A stretch of 46,359 bases of DNA from contig JALNQF010000329.1 in the NCBI GenBank assembly GCA_028456385.1, positions 1 through 46,359 of the forward strand, in the 5' to 3' direction. Made by a program: the position numbers and the translations under genes. This document shows positions 30,331 to 41,540 of this stretch, in pieces; the first letter of the stretch is position 1, and every line of letters begins with the position of its first letter. The stretch is from Ophiosphaerella korrae (taxonomy: Eukaryota > Ascomycota > Dothideomycetes > Pleosporales > Phaeosphaeriaceae). Below the pieces are notes generated by a model. That model made no database searches. It saw only the letters and a program-made list of their open reading frames with translations, and was not told where the DNA came from.

Positions 30331-33023
30331 GTTAATGTTCTAGAAGGTAATCTTTAGGTTCTATAAGTTGTCTTTCCTATTTCTTATACTCTTTAGGGAA
30401 TTCTCCTTTATAAGTACTTATGTTAGCTTTTAACGTATCTATTCTATAGTAGTTAATTTTTCCTATTCTCTAATTAATCTATAGGTTAGTTATTTGTAAC
30501 TATAGTATTCCTAGTATTATATCTTGTTCGTTATTAATTGTCGTTATATCTATAACTATGTTCTTAATTGTTATTCCTTCTAGTTTTAATGTAGAGGGAA
30601 CTATTTCGAATCTAATAGGTTCTTAGAATAGTTTTCCTTTAATCGTGCTTAATTATTAAGGATATTTCTTTGTTATATACTTTATTCCTTATATTTCTAT
30701 AAACTTCTTTAATATAAAGTTTCTTGTAGCTCTACTATTAATTATTAATTATACTTTTCTTTCCTAGTAAGTACCTATTTTTGTAATATATAAGCCTCCT
30801 ACGCCTTTTAGCTATTCTTACTTAGGTATCTTTATAAACTATCTATCTTTCTTAGGCTATAGGCCTACTTTAAGCTTATATTCTTTGTATTTTAGGTATT
30901 TATCGTATATACACTTGTACTATAGTCTTCCTTAGACGTATTTTTTTAGTAGTTTTAGACTAGGTCTTACTACTACGTATCCGTCTTCTAGGATTATTTC
31001 CTATCCTTAGATATCTTCTACTAGGATTACTCTTATATAGTTATAGCCTCTTCTCTATATAGGCTATATATTGTTATTTGCTTTAGAGTTTCTATATATA
31101 ATATAATTCTTGTCTAGGTATAATATCTATAATACTTTAAAGTGTACTAGATGTTTTAGATCTATTAGTTTGTTATCCCCTTCTTAGTACTTATCTCTTC
31201 TAGGTGTGTCTATTATTAGGATATAGTATACTACTAGTACTCTTAGTATATAGGCTTTGTTAATCTATTATATTTTTCTTATAAAGTACTACTATTCTTT
31301 TTATATAGGTATTCTTCCTACTATAACTATATATTGCTTTATCTATTCTTAAAATAGTATAAACTTTATTTTCTTAGGATTACGTTCTTTTTAGTCTTTA
31401 TACGCTTCTTCTATACTTATAACTATTAAGTATATTTAAACGAATCTCTATTCTTTGTTTCGTTCTTCTATATCTATTATTGTATAGCTGTCGTAGCTAT
31501 ATATATCTAGCTAGGTATACTCTATACCTCTTATACTAACTTGTTTCTTACTTTCTCGCGTTTCTTTAGAGGAAGCTATAGTAGTCTCTTTATCTAGTGC
31601 TTGTTCTTTAGCCTAGATCGATAGGGTCTAGGGTTCTTCCCCTTCTAAATCTTCTATTAGTAGGTCTATTATATAGGCTGTCTCTTCTAGCTATACTTTT
31701 ATTCTACTTTCTTTTATTATAGCTACTCTATATCTCTATTTCTATAGGAACTATACTACTCCCTATTTACTAGAAAGATATGTATAGTAGTTATTGTTAT
31801 AATAAAAGGTCTAATAGAGTATTATATATTGTACTTCTTTACTCTCTACTACTTTCTCCTAAGGTTTAGCTTGTACTTTTAGTACTTCTTTCTTGTTCTT
31901 AGTTGTTTTTAACTAAGTTTCCTTATCTTTTCTTAGGTCTTTACTTCTATAGTCTTTTGCAAAGTGTCTTAGTTTCCTATATTTATAGTATACTATATCC
32001 CTTTTCTTTTATAATTAGTAGTCTTTCGCGTAGTAGCCTTTCTTACTATAGTTAAAGTACGTAAAGTCTTTATTCTTCTTCCTCTTCTTGTCTTTGTTAG
32101 CGTTAAGGATTATAAGGTCTCCTTTATCTTAATTCTAGGTGTAACCTCTATACTTGTTCTTCTTCTATTCTTAAAGATCGTTGTTAATTTGTATTACCTA
32201 TTATTTTAGAGCTTTTAGCGTTTAGGGTTTTTCTATATAAATTATTTTGTATTAGATTTTTAAGTTTAGTCCTTGTTTAAATTATAATATTAAGGCTAAC
32301 TTATTCTACTCTATATTTTGCAATAGTTATTTAAACTATAATACGTACTCTAGAATACTCTAGCTTTATATAAGCTTTTCTAGCTATTCTTTAGCTTATT
32401 AGGTAACGTCTATATCCCTAAATACTACTCTTATTTGTCTAGTAAAGTATTTATAACTTCTAAAGATAGCTCTTATTTTATCCTTTTAGGTTATTAGAGC
32501 GTATATTATATAATCTATCTAGTAGGGTTTAAACTATCTTATTGCATTTTCTTTAAGATGCATTCTAATATATATTACTTTCTTTTCTTCTATATTAAAG
32601 TGTAGTGCTTATACGTCTATCTAGAGTTATACTAAGGCTATAAAGGGTTTTAGTTTTTCCCTTATCTTATTAAACTTCTTAAGGATAGGTATCTTAGGTA
32701 GTTTCTTTGTTGCACTTATTTCTAGTCGTTAGGTAATTAATTCTATCTAGTTCTAGCCTTTAATAATAGCTTTAATTTATACTTTGTTCTATTTTAAATA
32801 GTCTTATAGTTCTTTATTCTACGTTTCTAGTACTTTAATTACTATCTTTATATCCTCTTTGTTATTAATTAGTTTATTTATACAATCCTTAATCGTTTCC
32901 TATATAGTACTATCTAACTTATAACTACTCCTAGGGGCTTTACTTATTAAGCTTTCTACTATTATATTAGCTAGACTACGCGCTACTTACGCTTTGCTTC
33001 TTGCAATAACTAAATTAGTAAGG
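30331..33023 (-). pseudogene. gag: ChrB gag, spacer and protease (B7)
   Basis: Protease active site N-S-R-A at 30728-30739 (element sense). The spacer of about 1.2 kb follows. Zinc knuckles are at about 31957-32000 and 32020-32062, with His kept in the outer one (GTG on the + strand). Gag capsid is at about 32270-32520. Primer site CCTTACTAATTTAG (inverted) abuts the LTR at 33024. Confidence 0.85.
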
Positions 33024-33454
33024 TGTAATAGGCCTCTTGTTATTAACTACAGGTACCTATCTTAGAAGAGTTAGTAGATTGTAAGGTAATAACAAAAGTT
33101 TGTGTAGAGATTTATAATAACTATAAACAATAGAAGATATTTTGCAACTATCTTGTATTAGCGTTCTATAGTTAAAGGATTAAATTACTAATACTATCTT
33201 AATAATGCGTGTCGTTACTAACTATATACTTATCCTAATCTATTAATCTATTACTACTAAGAATAATAGATCGCAGATTACCTTAATCTATAATCTATTA
33301 ATACTAAGAGTCTATAGATTATAGATTACCTTAGGTGTCCTAATTATATGTAGTTTCCTAATCAAGTTTGTATTCTTCGTGTTTGTAAGAACTCGATCCT
33401 TTAGTTGTAGGGCTAATTAGTTCTATCTGTATTTCTCTTGTTACTATCGTAATA
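33024..33454 (-). repeat. ChrB 5' LTR of B7 (431 bp)
   Basis: From TGTAATAGGCC to TCGTAATA, followed by the TATAA duplication (33455-33459). Confidence 0.93.
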
Positions 33455-33459
33455 TATAA

Positions 33460-34830
33460 TAAGGGAGACCTAATAATCTTTAATACTAATAAGGACAAGA
33501 AGAAAAAAAAGAATAAAGACTTTACGTACTTTAACTATAGTAAGAAAGGCTACTACGCGAAAGACTACTAATTATAAAAAAAAGAAGAATATAGTATATT
33601 ATAAATATAGGAAACTAGGACACTTTATAAAAGATTATAGAAGTAAAGACCTAAAGAAAGAAACTTAGTTAAAAATAACTAAGAAAAAGAAGGAAGTACT
33701 ATAAGTATAGGCTAAACCTTAAGAGAAGGTAGCTAGAAGTAAAGAAATACAATATGTAATACTCTATTAGACCTTTTGTTATAATAACAACTACTATATA
33801 TATCTTTCTAGTAAATAGAGAGTAGTATAGTTCTTATAGAAATAGAAATATAGAGTAGCTACAATAAAAGAAAGTAGAATAAAAGCTTAGCTAGAAGAAA
33901 CTACTTAAGTAATAGACTTACTAATAGAAGACTTAGAAGGAGAAGAGCTCCTAGTACTATCGATCTAGGCTAAAGAACTAGTACTAGATAAAGAGACTAC
34001 TACAACTACTTCTAAAGGACTATAAGGAAGTAAGAGATAAGTTAGTATAAGAGGTATAGAATATACCTAGCTAATAATATATAGCTATAATAGCTATACT
34101 ATAATAAATATAGAGGAATAAAACAAAAAATAGAGATTTATTTAGATATACTTAATAGTTATAAGTATAGAGGAAGCGTATAAAGACTAAAAAGAACGTA
34201 ATCTTAAAGAAACTAAGTTTATACTATTTTAGGAATAGATAAAGTAATATATAGTAATAGTAAGAAGAATACCTATATTAAGAGAATAGTAATACTTTAC
34301 AAGAAAGATACAATAGATTAATAAAGCCTATATACTAAAAGTACTAGTAGTATACTATATCCTAACAATAAATATACCTAGTAGAGATAAGTACTAAGAA
34401 AGGGATAACAAAATAATAGATCTAGAACACCTAGTATATTTTAAAGTATTATAGATATTATACCTAGATAAGAATTATATTATATATAGAAACTCTAAAG
34501 TAAATAATAATATATAGCTTATAAAGAGAAAAGGCTATAACTATATAAGAGTAATTATAGTAGAAGATATCTAAGAATAAGAAATAATCCTAGAAGATAG
34601 ATACGTAGTAGTAAGACCTAGCCTAAAATTATCTAAGAGATACGTCTAAGGAAGACTATAGTATAAATATAAATATAATAAATATCTAAAGTATAAAGAA
34701 TATAAACTTAAAGTAGAGCTATAGCCCTAGAAAGATAGATAATTTGCAAAAATACTAAAGTAAGAAAAGCCAGAAGGTATAAAAAGCTTATATATTACAA
34801 AAAAAAGTATATACTAAGAGAAAGAAGTAC
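33460..34830 (+). pseudogene. gag: ChrB gag end, zinc knuckles and spacer (B6)
   Basis: Resumes after B7 with GGGAGACCTAATAATC. Knuckle 1 is at 33527-33568 and knuckle 2 at 33597-33638 with its His codon kept (CAC). The knuckles are 70 nt apart rather than 69, so one base was gained in an A-run. From knuckle 2 a single frame runs to the protease. The spacer includes a Y-V-I-L-Y-stop-T-F-C-Y-N-N-N-Y-Y-I-Y patch (about 33757-33810), then L-I-E-D-L-E-G-E-E-L-L. Confidence 0.87.
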
Positions 34831-36560
34831 AACTAATAATTAATAGTAGAGCTATAAGAAACTTTATATTAAAGAAGTTTATAGAAATACAAGGAATAAA
34901 GTATATAATAAAGAAATACCCTTAATAATTAAGTATAATTAAAGGAAAACTATTCTAGGGACCTATATAGTTTAAGATAGCACTTTTAATACTAAAATTA
35001 AAAGGACTAGAAATTAAGAATATAGTTATAGATATAATAATAATTAACAATAAATAAGATATAATATTAGGAATGCTATAGTTATAGATAACTAACCTAA
35101 GAATTAATTAGAGAATAGGGGAAATTAACTACTCTAGACAAGATATATTAAAAGCTAACATAAGTATATATAAAAGAGAATTCCTAGAAGAATATAAGAA
35201 ATAGGAGAAATAGCTTATAGAGCTAGAAGACTATCTTCTAGAATATTAACTATAGGACTTAGCGATAGAACTAGAAGAAGGTAAAAATATAGGATAGAGC
35301 CTAGTCTACTAAAAAATAGAAGAAGAATCTAAAATTAAATAAATATTTATCTAAAATATAATAAAGAAAAGATAAATAAAAGAGTCTAAATCTTTAGTAG
35401 CGTATAGACTAATATTTGTAGACAAAAAGAGAATAAGTAATAAGAGACCCTACGTAGACTTTAGAAAAACTAACGCAATTACTAATAAGAACTAATACCT
35501 ACTACTATAAATAGAAGGAATATAAAATAGACTATAAAGAGCGAGAGTCTTTATAAAACTAGATATCTAGAACGCCTACTATTAGATTAGAATTAAAGAA
35601 GGTAATAAGTAGAAAATAGTATTTAGAATATAGTATAGACTATATAAATACCTAGTTATACTATTTAGTTTAATAAACGCACTAGTAGTATTCTAGGAAA
35701 GAATTAATATAGTACTAAGAGAGTACTTAGATATATTTATATTTGTATACTTAGATAATATCCTTATATTCTTAGAAATAGAAGAGGAACACGTATAATA
35801 CGTATATAAAGTACTAGAGAAACTAGTAAAAAATAAGTTGTTTCTAAAAATAAGAAAATGCGAGTTTTACATAAAATAAATAGATTTCCTAGAGTTTATT
35901 ATTAAACTAGGAAAGATTAAGATTAACTTAGAAAAGATTAGATTAATTAATAAATAGCTAACACTAAGAAACCTAAAAGAGGTATAGTAGTTTTATAGGC
36001 TAGCTAACTTTTATAGAAAGTTAATAATAGGATAGTCTAAAGATATAGAACTAATAATAAGACTTATAAAAAAAGACACGCTATTTAAATAGATAAAGGA
36101 ATATAATAAAGTATTTAATAAGATTAAAAGAAAGTTTATAGAAAACCTAGTTATTAGAATATATAACCTAGACTTACTAGCGATAGTAAAAACAGACGTA
36201 TCTAATTTAGTCTATAGAATAGCACTAATATAGGAAAACCTAAAGACTAAAAAAGAATACTTAGTTAAGTACTTTTCTAAGAAGATAAAAATAGTAGAAC
36301 TTAACTACCTAATCTATAATAAAGAGATACTAGCAATCTATAAAGTATTTAAGTAATAGAGAGTATACCTATAAAAAGTAAAGTATAAGATAAAGGTCTA
36401 TATAGACTATAAGAATTTTATAAGATTTATAATAAATAAAGAACTATTATAATACTATATAAGATAGTAAGAATTCCTATTAATATTTAATATAGAAATT
36501 ATATATATAAAAGAGAAAGATAACTAATTTATAGACGCCCTTAGTAGAAGACTAAACCTA
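34831..36560 (+). pseudogene. pol: ChrB protease, reverse transcriptase, RNase H (B6)
   Basis: Protease: N-S-R-A at 34842-34853 and D-I-I-L-G-M-L near 35058-35078. RT: R-P-Y-V-D-F-R-K-T-N near 35446, K-L-D-I-stop-N-A-Y near 35558, Y-L-D-N at 35748-35759. RNase H: T-D-V-S at 36192-36203 with its Asp intact, then E-L-N-Y-L-I-Y-N-K-E-I-L-A-I near 36297. The CTAGT-like LTR-C target region is uninterrupted here. Confidence 0.9.
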
Positions 36561-36769
36561 TAAGAAGAAGTAAGCGCTACTAGTATAGTTCTAGTTAAGA
36601 ATAAAGAAAGATATTTAGTCCTAAATATACCTAAGATAGCTGTAATACTTAAAAGAATAAGTAGCAAGCTAGATAAATAGATTTAGAAAACAACGCAAGA
36701 AGTATCTAAAGAAATAAAGAAACTAGAAATCTAAGAAGGATTTGTACAAGCCTATAGAAGAATATACAT

Positions 36770-38049
36770 TCTAAGTAAGATCTAGAAAGAATTTATACGA
36801 TAATTCTACAAATTACTAGTATATAGTTATTAGAGAATTAAGAAAATATTAGATAGACTACTACAAGACTACAATATTCTAAAAGTAAAACAACTAGTAA
36901 TAGAAGTACTACAAGATTATATAGAATACTATAAGAATAAATACAATAAATACGTACTATATAGAATATTACAACTAATAGAAATACTAAAATAACTATA
37001 GAGAGTTATTATAATAGACTTTATTACAAAATTACCTAAGTCTAAAAACCTAATATTAAGAGTTAAGTATAATAGAATCTTAATAATAGTAGATAAACTA
37101 ATAAAGTATATATACTTCTAACTATATAAAAAGAAAAGTAAGATAGAGGTTACTATATATTAGGTCCTAGGAACTATAATTAGTTAATATAGACTACTAG
37201 ATAAAATTATTATAGATAGAGATATATAATTTATATTAAAACTATAAGGAATAATAATAGCGTAATTAGGAATATAATACACAATATCTATAGTATATTA
37301 ACTATAGATAAATAGATAGTTAAAATAAATAAATTAAATAGTAGAATAGTATTTAAGATACTACCTTAACTATAACTAAAACAATTAAGTATAGCTACTA
37401 CCTATAGCACAGTTAGTATACAACAGCGCAAAGAATATAGTAATAAAAGTATTACTTTTCTTTGTAAACTATAGATTTAAACCTAATACGTATTAAATAC
37501 TAAGAAATTAAATATTTTAGTCTCTAAAAAAAGAAAACTTTACTAATAGACTTAAAAATATACACGACTAACTAAGATAAGATATAGAATTCTTACACAA
37601 TTATATAGTAAAGTACTATAATAAAAAGTATAAAGAGGGACCCTAATTTAAAGAAAGATAAAAAGTATAGTTAGTACGAAAGAATATTAAGAGTAAGCGC
37701 CTAAGTTTAAAACTAGACTACGTTAAGATAAGACTATACAAAATTAAGAAAGAAGCTATACTAGTTATATTTAAATTAAAGCTACTAAACAAGATAAAGA
37801 TATACTTAATATTCTACGTAGCTCTACTAGAATAAGTACTATAAGAAGTAGAACTACTAGTGTATAAAGTAGATATATATAGAGAATAAGAAGAATAAGA
37901 AGTTAAGAAAATCTTATAATACTAGTTCTAAAATAAAAGAAACTACTACTTAGTAGAATAGATAGGTATAGATAAAAAAGGACAACTATAGGAAAAAATA
38001 TAGGAACTAGAGGATAACTTTAATTACTTTAAGAAATTAGAGGAGTTCT
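36770..38049 (+). pseudogene. pol: ChrB integrase and chromodomain (B6)
   Basis: Zinc finger at about 36800-36930, core with D-R-D near 37215-37223, GPY/F at about 37640-37840, chromodomain 37899-38049. The Glu region reads L-K-stop-I-N (about 37320), so the third catalytic acid is lost. Confidence 0.87.
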
Positions 38050-38731
38050 AAAATTAAAACCTTCTAGAACGCCTAGTAGTAAACTAAGAGAACTAATATT
38101 ACTAACAATAGATAGAGAGACAATAAAGACGTTTAGTGTAGGACCTACTATAGTAATATTAAACGCTTTATCTAAGTTTAGCTTAGCTTCTAGAGCTACT
38201 AACTACTTAGCTAATTTCTTATTATTTAAGGCCTTTATCTTATAAAGACAAGAGAGATAAGCTTAATTCTCTACTAGCTTACTCTACGTAAGCTCCTAGA
38301 TACGCTTATACTTAGCTTTAGCTTCTACAATTTAAGATAGTAATTTCTCTTAAGTCTAGTTAATAGCTTTCTCTATTATTATTAAGCTTAGACGTAAGAA
38401 TAAGTATAATAAACTTATACTTAGAAAGAAAAACGCTAGATACGTTATAAGAACTATATATATTTATATAAATATACACTTTATAAGCCTTACTATTATT
38501 TATAGAAATAATATAAAGAAGAGACTTAGAGTTTAACCTAAGAGAAGTATAATAAAAGTAAGGAAATATTTTAATACTATTACGCAATATACAATTAGTA
38601 AGGAGGTAGTAATAGCGTATAAATAAAATAGGTATAAGAAAGGATAAAGAACTCTATATTAATAAAAAAACTAGACTAATAACTTTAGCCCTAAGGTAAG
38701 AAAACTAGGACCTACCTAGAAAAGGAGATAG
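38050..38731 (+). pseudogene. ChrB C-terminal extension and polypurine tract (B6)
   Basis: Same extension as B3 and B7, ending in the polypurine tract (about 38719-38731). The 75-codon open frame on the opposite strand (38360-38587) corresponds in position to the antisense frame in B7 and is judged a shadow. Confidence 0.6.
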
Positions 38732-39158
38732 TATTATAAGTATAATAGAAGAAATTAAGATAGAACTAATTAGTTTTAATCTAAGCGCTAACAAAGTATA
38801 AGATAAGTAAGGTAATAACTTTAATTAGAAAACTATATATAACTAAGATACCTAGGTTAATCTATAATCTATAGACTCTTAGTATTAATAGATTATAGAT
38901 TAAGATAATCTATAATCTACTAGTCTTAGTAACTATAGATTATAGATTATAATAAGTATATAGTTAGTAAGATACGTATTATTAGGATAGTATTAGTAAT
39001 TTAATCTATTAACTATAGAACGCTAATACAAGATAGTTATAAAATATCTTCTATTATTTATAGTTATTATAGATTCTAACGCGAGCTTTTATTATTACCT
39101 CTTAATCTACTAACCTTCTTTATAGGCGCCTATAGTTAATAATAAGTAGCCTATAATA
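38732..39158 (+). repeat. ChrB 3' LTR of B6 (427 bp)
   Basis: Same length as the 5' LTR. Starts TATTATAAG, ends CCTATAATA, followed by TATTA (39159-39163). Confidence 0.95.
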
Positions 39159-39163
39159 TATTA

Positions 39164-39269
39164 GTTTATTATAGATTACTATATAAACTCTTACTATTAC
39201 TTCTTAATCTACTAATACTCTTAACTATTAGGAAGTTAACTTTAGTAAGCTAGTTACGTCTATATAATA
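39164..39269 (+). repeat. B5 5' LTR, piece 3
   Basis: Completes the LTR interrupted by B6; aligns with 8591-8696 of B1. Ends TATATAATA before the primer site CCTTACTAATTTAG. Confidence 0.88.
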
Positions 39270-41540
39270 CCTTACTAATTTAGTTATTATAAGAAGTAAA
39301 GCGTAAGTAGCGTATAGTCTAGCTAATATAATAGTAGAGAGTTTAATAAAATAAATAATAAGTAAAGCCCCTAAAAGTAGCTATAAATTAGATAGTACTA
39401 TATAGAAAATAATTAAGGATTATATTAATAAATTAAATAATAATAAAGAAGATATAAAGATAGTAATTAAAGCTTTAGAAATATAAAATAAAGAACTATA
39501 AGACTACGTAAAGTAAAATAAAGTATAGATTAAAGCTATTATTAAAAGATAGAATTAAATAGAACTAATTACCTAATAACTAGAAATAAGTACAACAAAG
39601 AAACTACCTCAGATACTTATTCTTAGAAAGTTTAATAGAACCTAAGAAGAACTAAGACTCTTTATAGTATTAGTATAACTCTAGATAGATATATAAGTAC
39701 TACACTTTAATATAGAAGAAAAAAAGGTAATATATATTAGAATACACCTTGAAAAGGATATAATAAGATAGTTTAAGCCTTACTAGATAGACTATATAAT
39801 ATACGCCCCTATATACTAGAAGGATAAAACTAGAGCTATTTTTAGAAGTTATAAATACTTTACTAGGCGAATAAGAGTAGTATTTAGGGATATAGATATT
39901 ACCTAATAAGCTAAAAAAAAACTTAAAAGACTTATATAATAAAAAAGTATACCTAAGTATATATTATAGTTTAAATAACTACTATAAAATATAGAATAAA
40001 ACGAATCTATATTAATATTACGATTTAAACAAAGATTAAATAAGAAAATCTAATACAAGATAATTTATATAGAGAAACCTAGAATACTAGAAGCTCTAAA
40101 GTAATAAGTAATATAAATTAATAATAATCTCTAAGAATAGAAAAAGAATAAGTATAGTAGCTAACCTAGAAACTAGGATATTAGAGACCTAATAATCCTT
40201 AACGCAAATAAGGATAAGAAGAAAAAGAAAAATAAAGACTTTACGTATTTTAACTATAGTAAAAAAGGCTACTACGCAAAAGACTACTATTTATAGAAGA
40301 AAAAGATATAGTATACTATAAATATAGAAAGCTAAGATACTTTATAAAAGAATATAGAAGTAAAGACTATAAGAAAGATAAAGAAATTTAGTTAAAAACA
40401 ACTAAGAAAAAAAAAGAAGTACTATAAGTATAAGATAAACCTTAAAAGAAGGTAGTAGAGAGTAAAGAAATATAATACGTAATACTCTATTAGACTTTTT
40501 ATTATAAAGATAACTACTATATATACTACTTTAGTAAAGAAGGAGTAAGATACTTCTTATAACTAAGAAATAGAGTAGTAGTAATAAAAGAAAGAATAAA
40601 AGTATAGCTAAAAGAAATAGTATATATAATAAACCTACTAATAGAAGACTTAGAAAAAGAAGAACCCTAAACACTATTAATCTAGGCTAAAGAACTAATA
40701 CTAGATAAAGAGACTACTACAGCTTCTTCTAAAAGACTATAAGAAAGTAAGAAACAAGTTAGTATAAAAAGTATAGAGTACGCCTAAATAGATATATATA
40801 GCTATAATAGCTATATAATAATAGATATAGAAGAATAAAATAAAGAATAGAAGTTTATTTAGAAATACTTAATAGTTATAAGTATAGAAGAAGCGTACAA
40901 AGACTAGAAAGTATATAATCCTAGAGAAATAAAGTTTATACTATTCTAAGAATAGATAAAGTAATATATAGTTATAGTAAGAAGAATACCTATAAAAGAA
41001 GAATAGTAATACTTTATAAGAAAAACGTAATAGATTAACAAAGCCTATATACTAAGAGTACTAGTAGTATACTATATTCTAATAATAGATAGACCTAAAA
41101 AAGATAAATACTAGAAAGGAGACAACAAAATAATAGATCTAAAATATCTAGTATATTTTAAAGTATTATAGATATTATACCTAGATAAGAATTATATTAT
41201 ATATAGAAATCCTAAAGTAAATAATAGCGTATAGCCTATAAGAAGAAGAGGCTATAATTATATAAGAGTAATTCTAGTAGAAAACATCTAAGGATAAGAA
41301 ATAATCCTAGAAGATAGATATTTAGTAGTAAGACCTAGCCTAAAACTATCTAAGAAATACGTCTAAAGAGGACTATAGTATAAATATATATATAATAAAT
41401 GTCTAAAATATAAAGAGTATAAACTTAAAGTAAAGCTATAGCCTTAGAAAGATAGATAATTTATAAAATTACCTAAGTAAGAATAGCTAGAAAGTATAAG
41501 AGGCCTATATATTATAAAAATAGGTACTTACTAAGGAAAG
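39270..41540 (+). pseudogene. gag: ChrB gag, zinc knuckles and spacer (B5)
   Basis: Primer site at 39270. Capsid core about 39835-40075 (V-V-F-R-D-I-D-I-T near 39880). Knuckle 1 is at 40246-40287, knuckle 2 at 40314-40355, 68 nt apart, so one base was lost. Spacer runs 40356-41540. Confidence 0.87.

Larger units (their letters stand above)
27732..33454 (-). mobile_element. ChrB copy B7: complete ends, internal deletion of RT-RNase H-INT
   Basis: Two 431-bp LTRs (27732-28162 and 33024-33454) and TATAA on both sides (27727-27731 and 33455-33459). Internal length is 4861 bp against 6204 bp in B2. The missing part runs from just after the RT catalytic box to the integrase core; the junction falls at GAGAAA, present at both deletion ends in full copies, and keeps the frame. 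B7 keeps more CpA/TpG than other ChrB copies, so it is probably the youngest ChrB insertion here. As a deletion derivative it would have needed proteins from other copies to move. Confidence 0.94.
26399..39158 (+). mobile_element. ChrB copy B6: structurally complete, with B7 nested in gag
   Basis: Two 427-bp LTRs (26399-26825 and 38732-39158) with TATTA on both sides (26394-26398 and 39159-39163). Removing it and one TATTA joins the B5 LTR as ...CTATTATTATTAGTTTATTATAG, colinear with the LTR of B1. Without B7 and its duplication it is 7032 bp. It holds the complete domain set from gag to C-terminal extension and is the reference copy for ChrB in this window. Confidence 0.96.

Noticed and set aside
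33340..33454. Extra internal fragment after the B7 5' LTR
   Set aside because: It is the first ~110 bp of the LTR itself; with the correct LTR start the TATAA duplication lies exactly at its end.
38360..38587. 75-codon open frame on the - strand resembling the one at 28304-28534
   Set aside because: Same antisense position in B6; the similarity follows from the shared element sequence and is not independent evidence of a gene.
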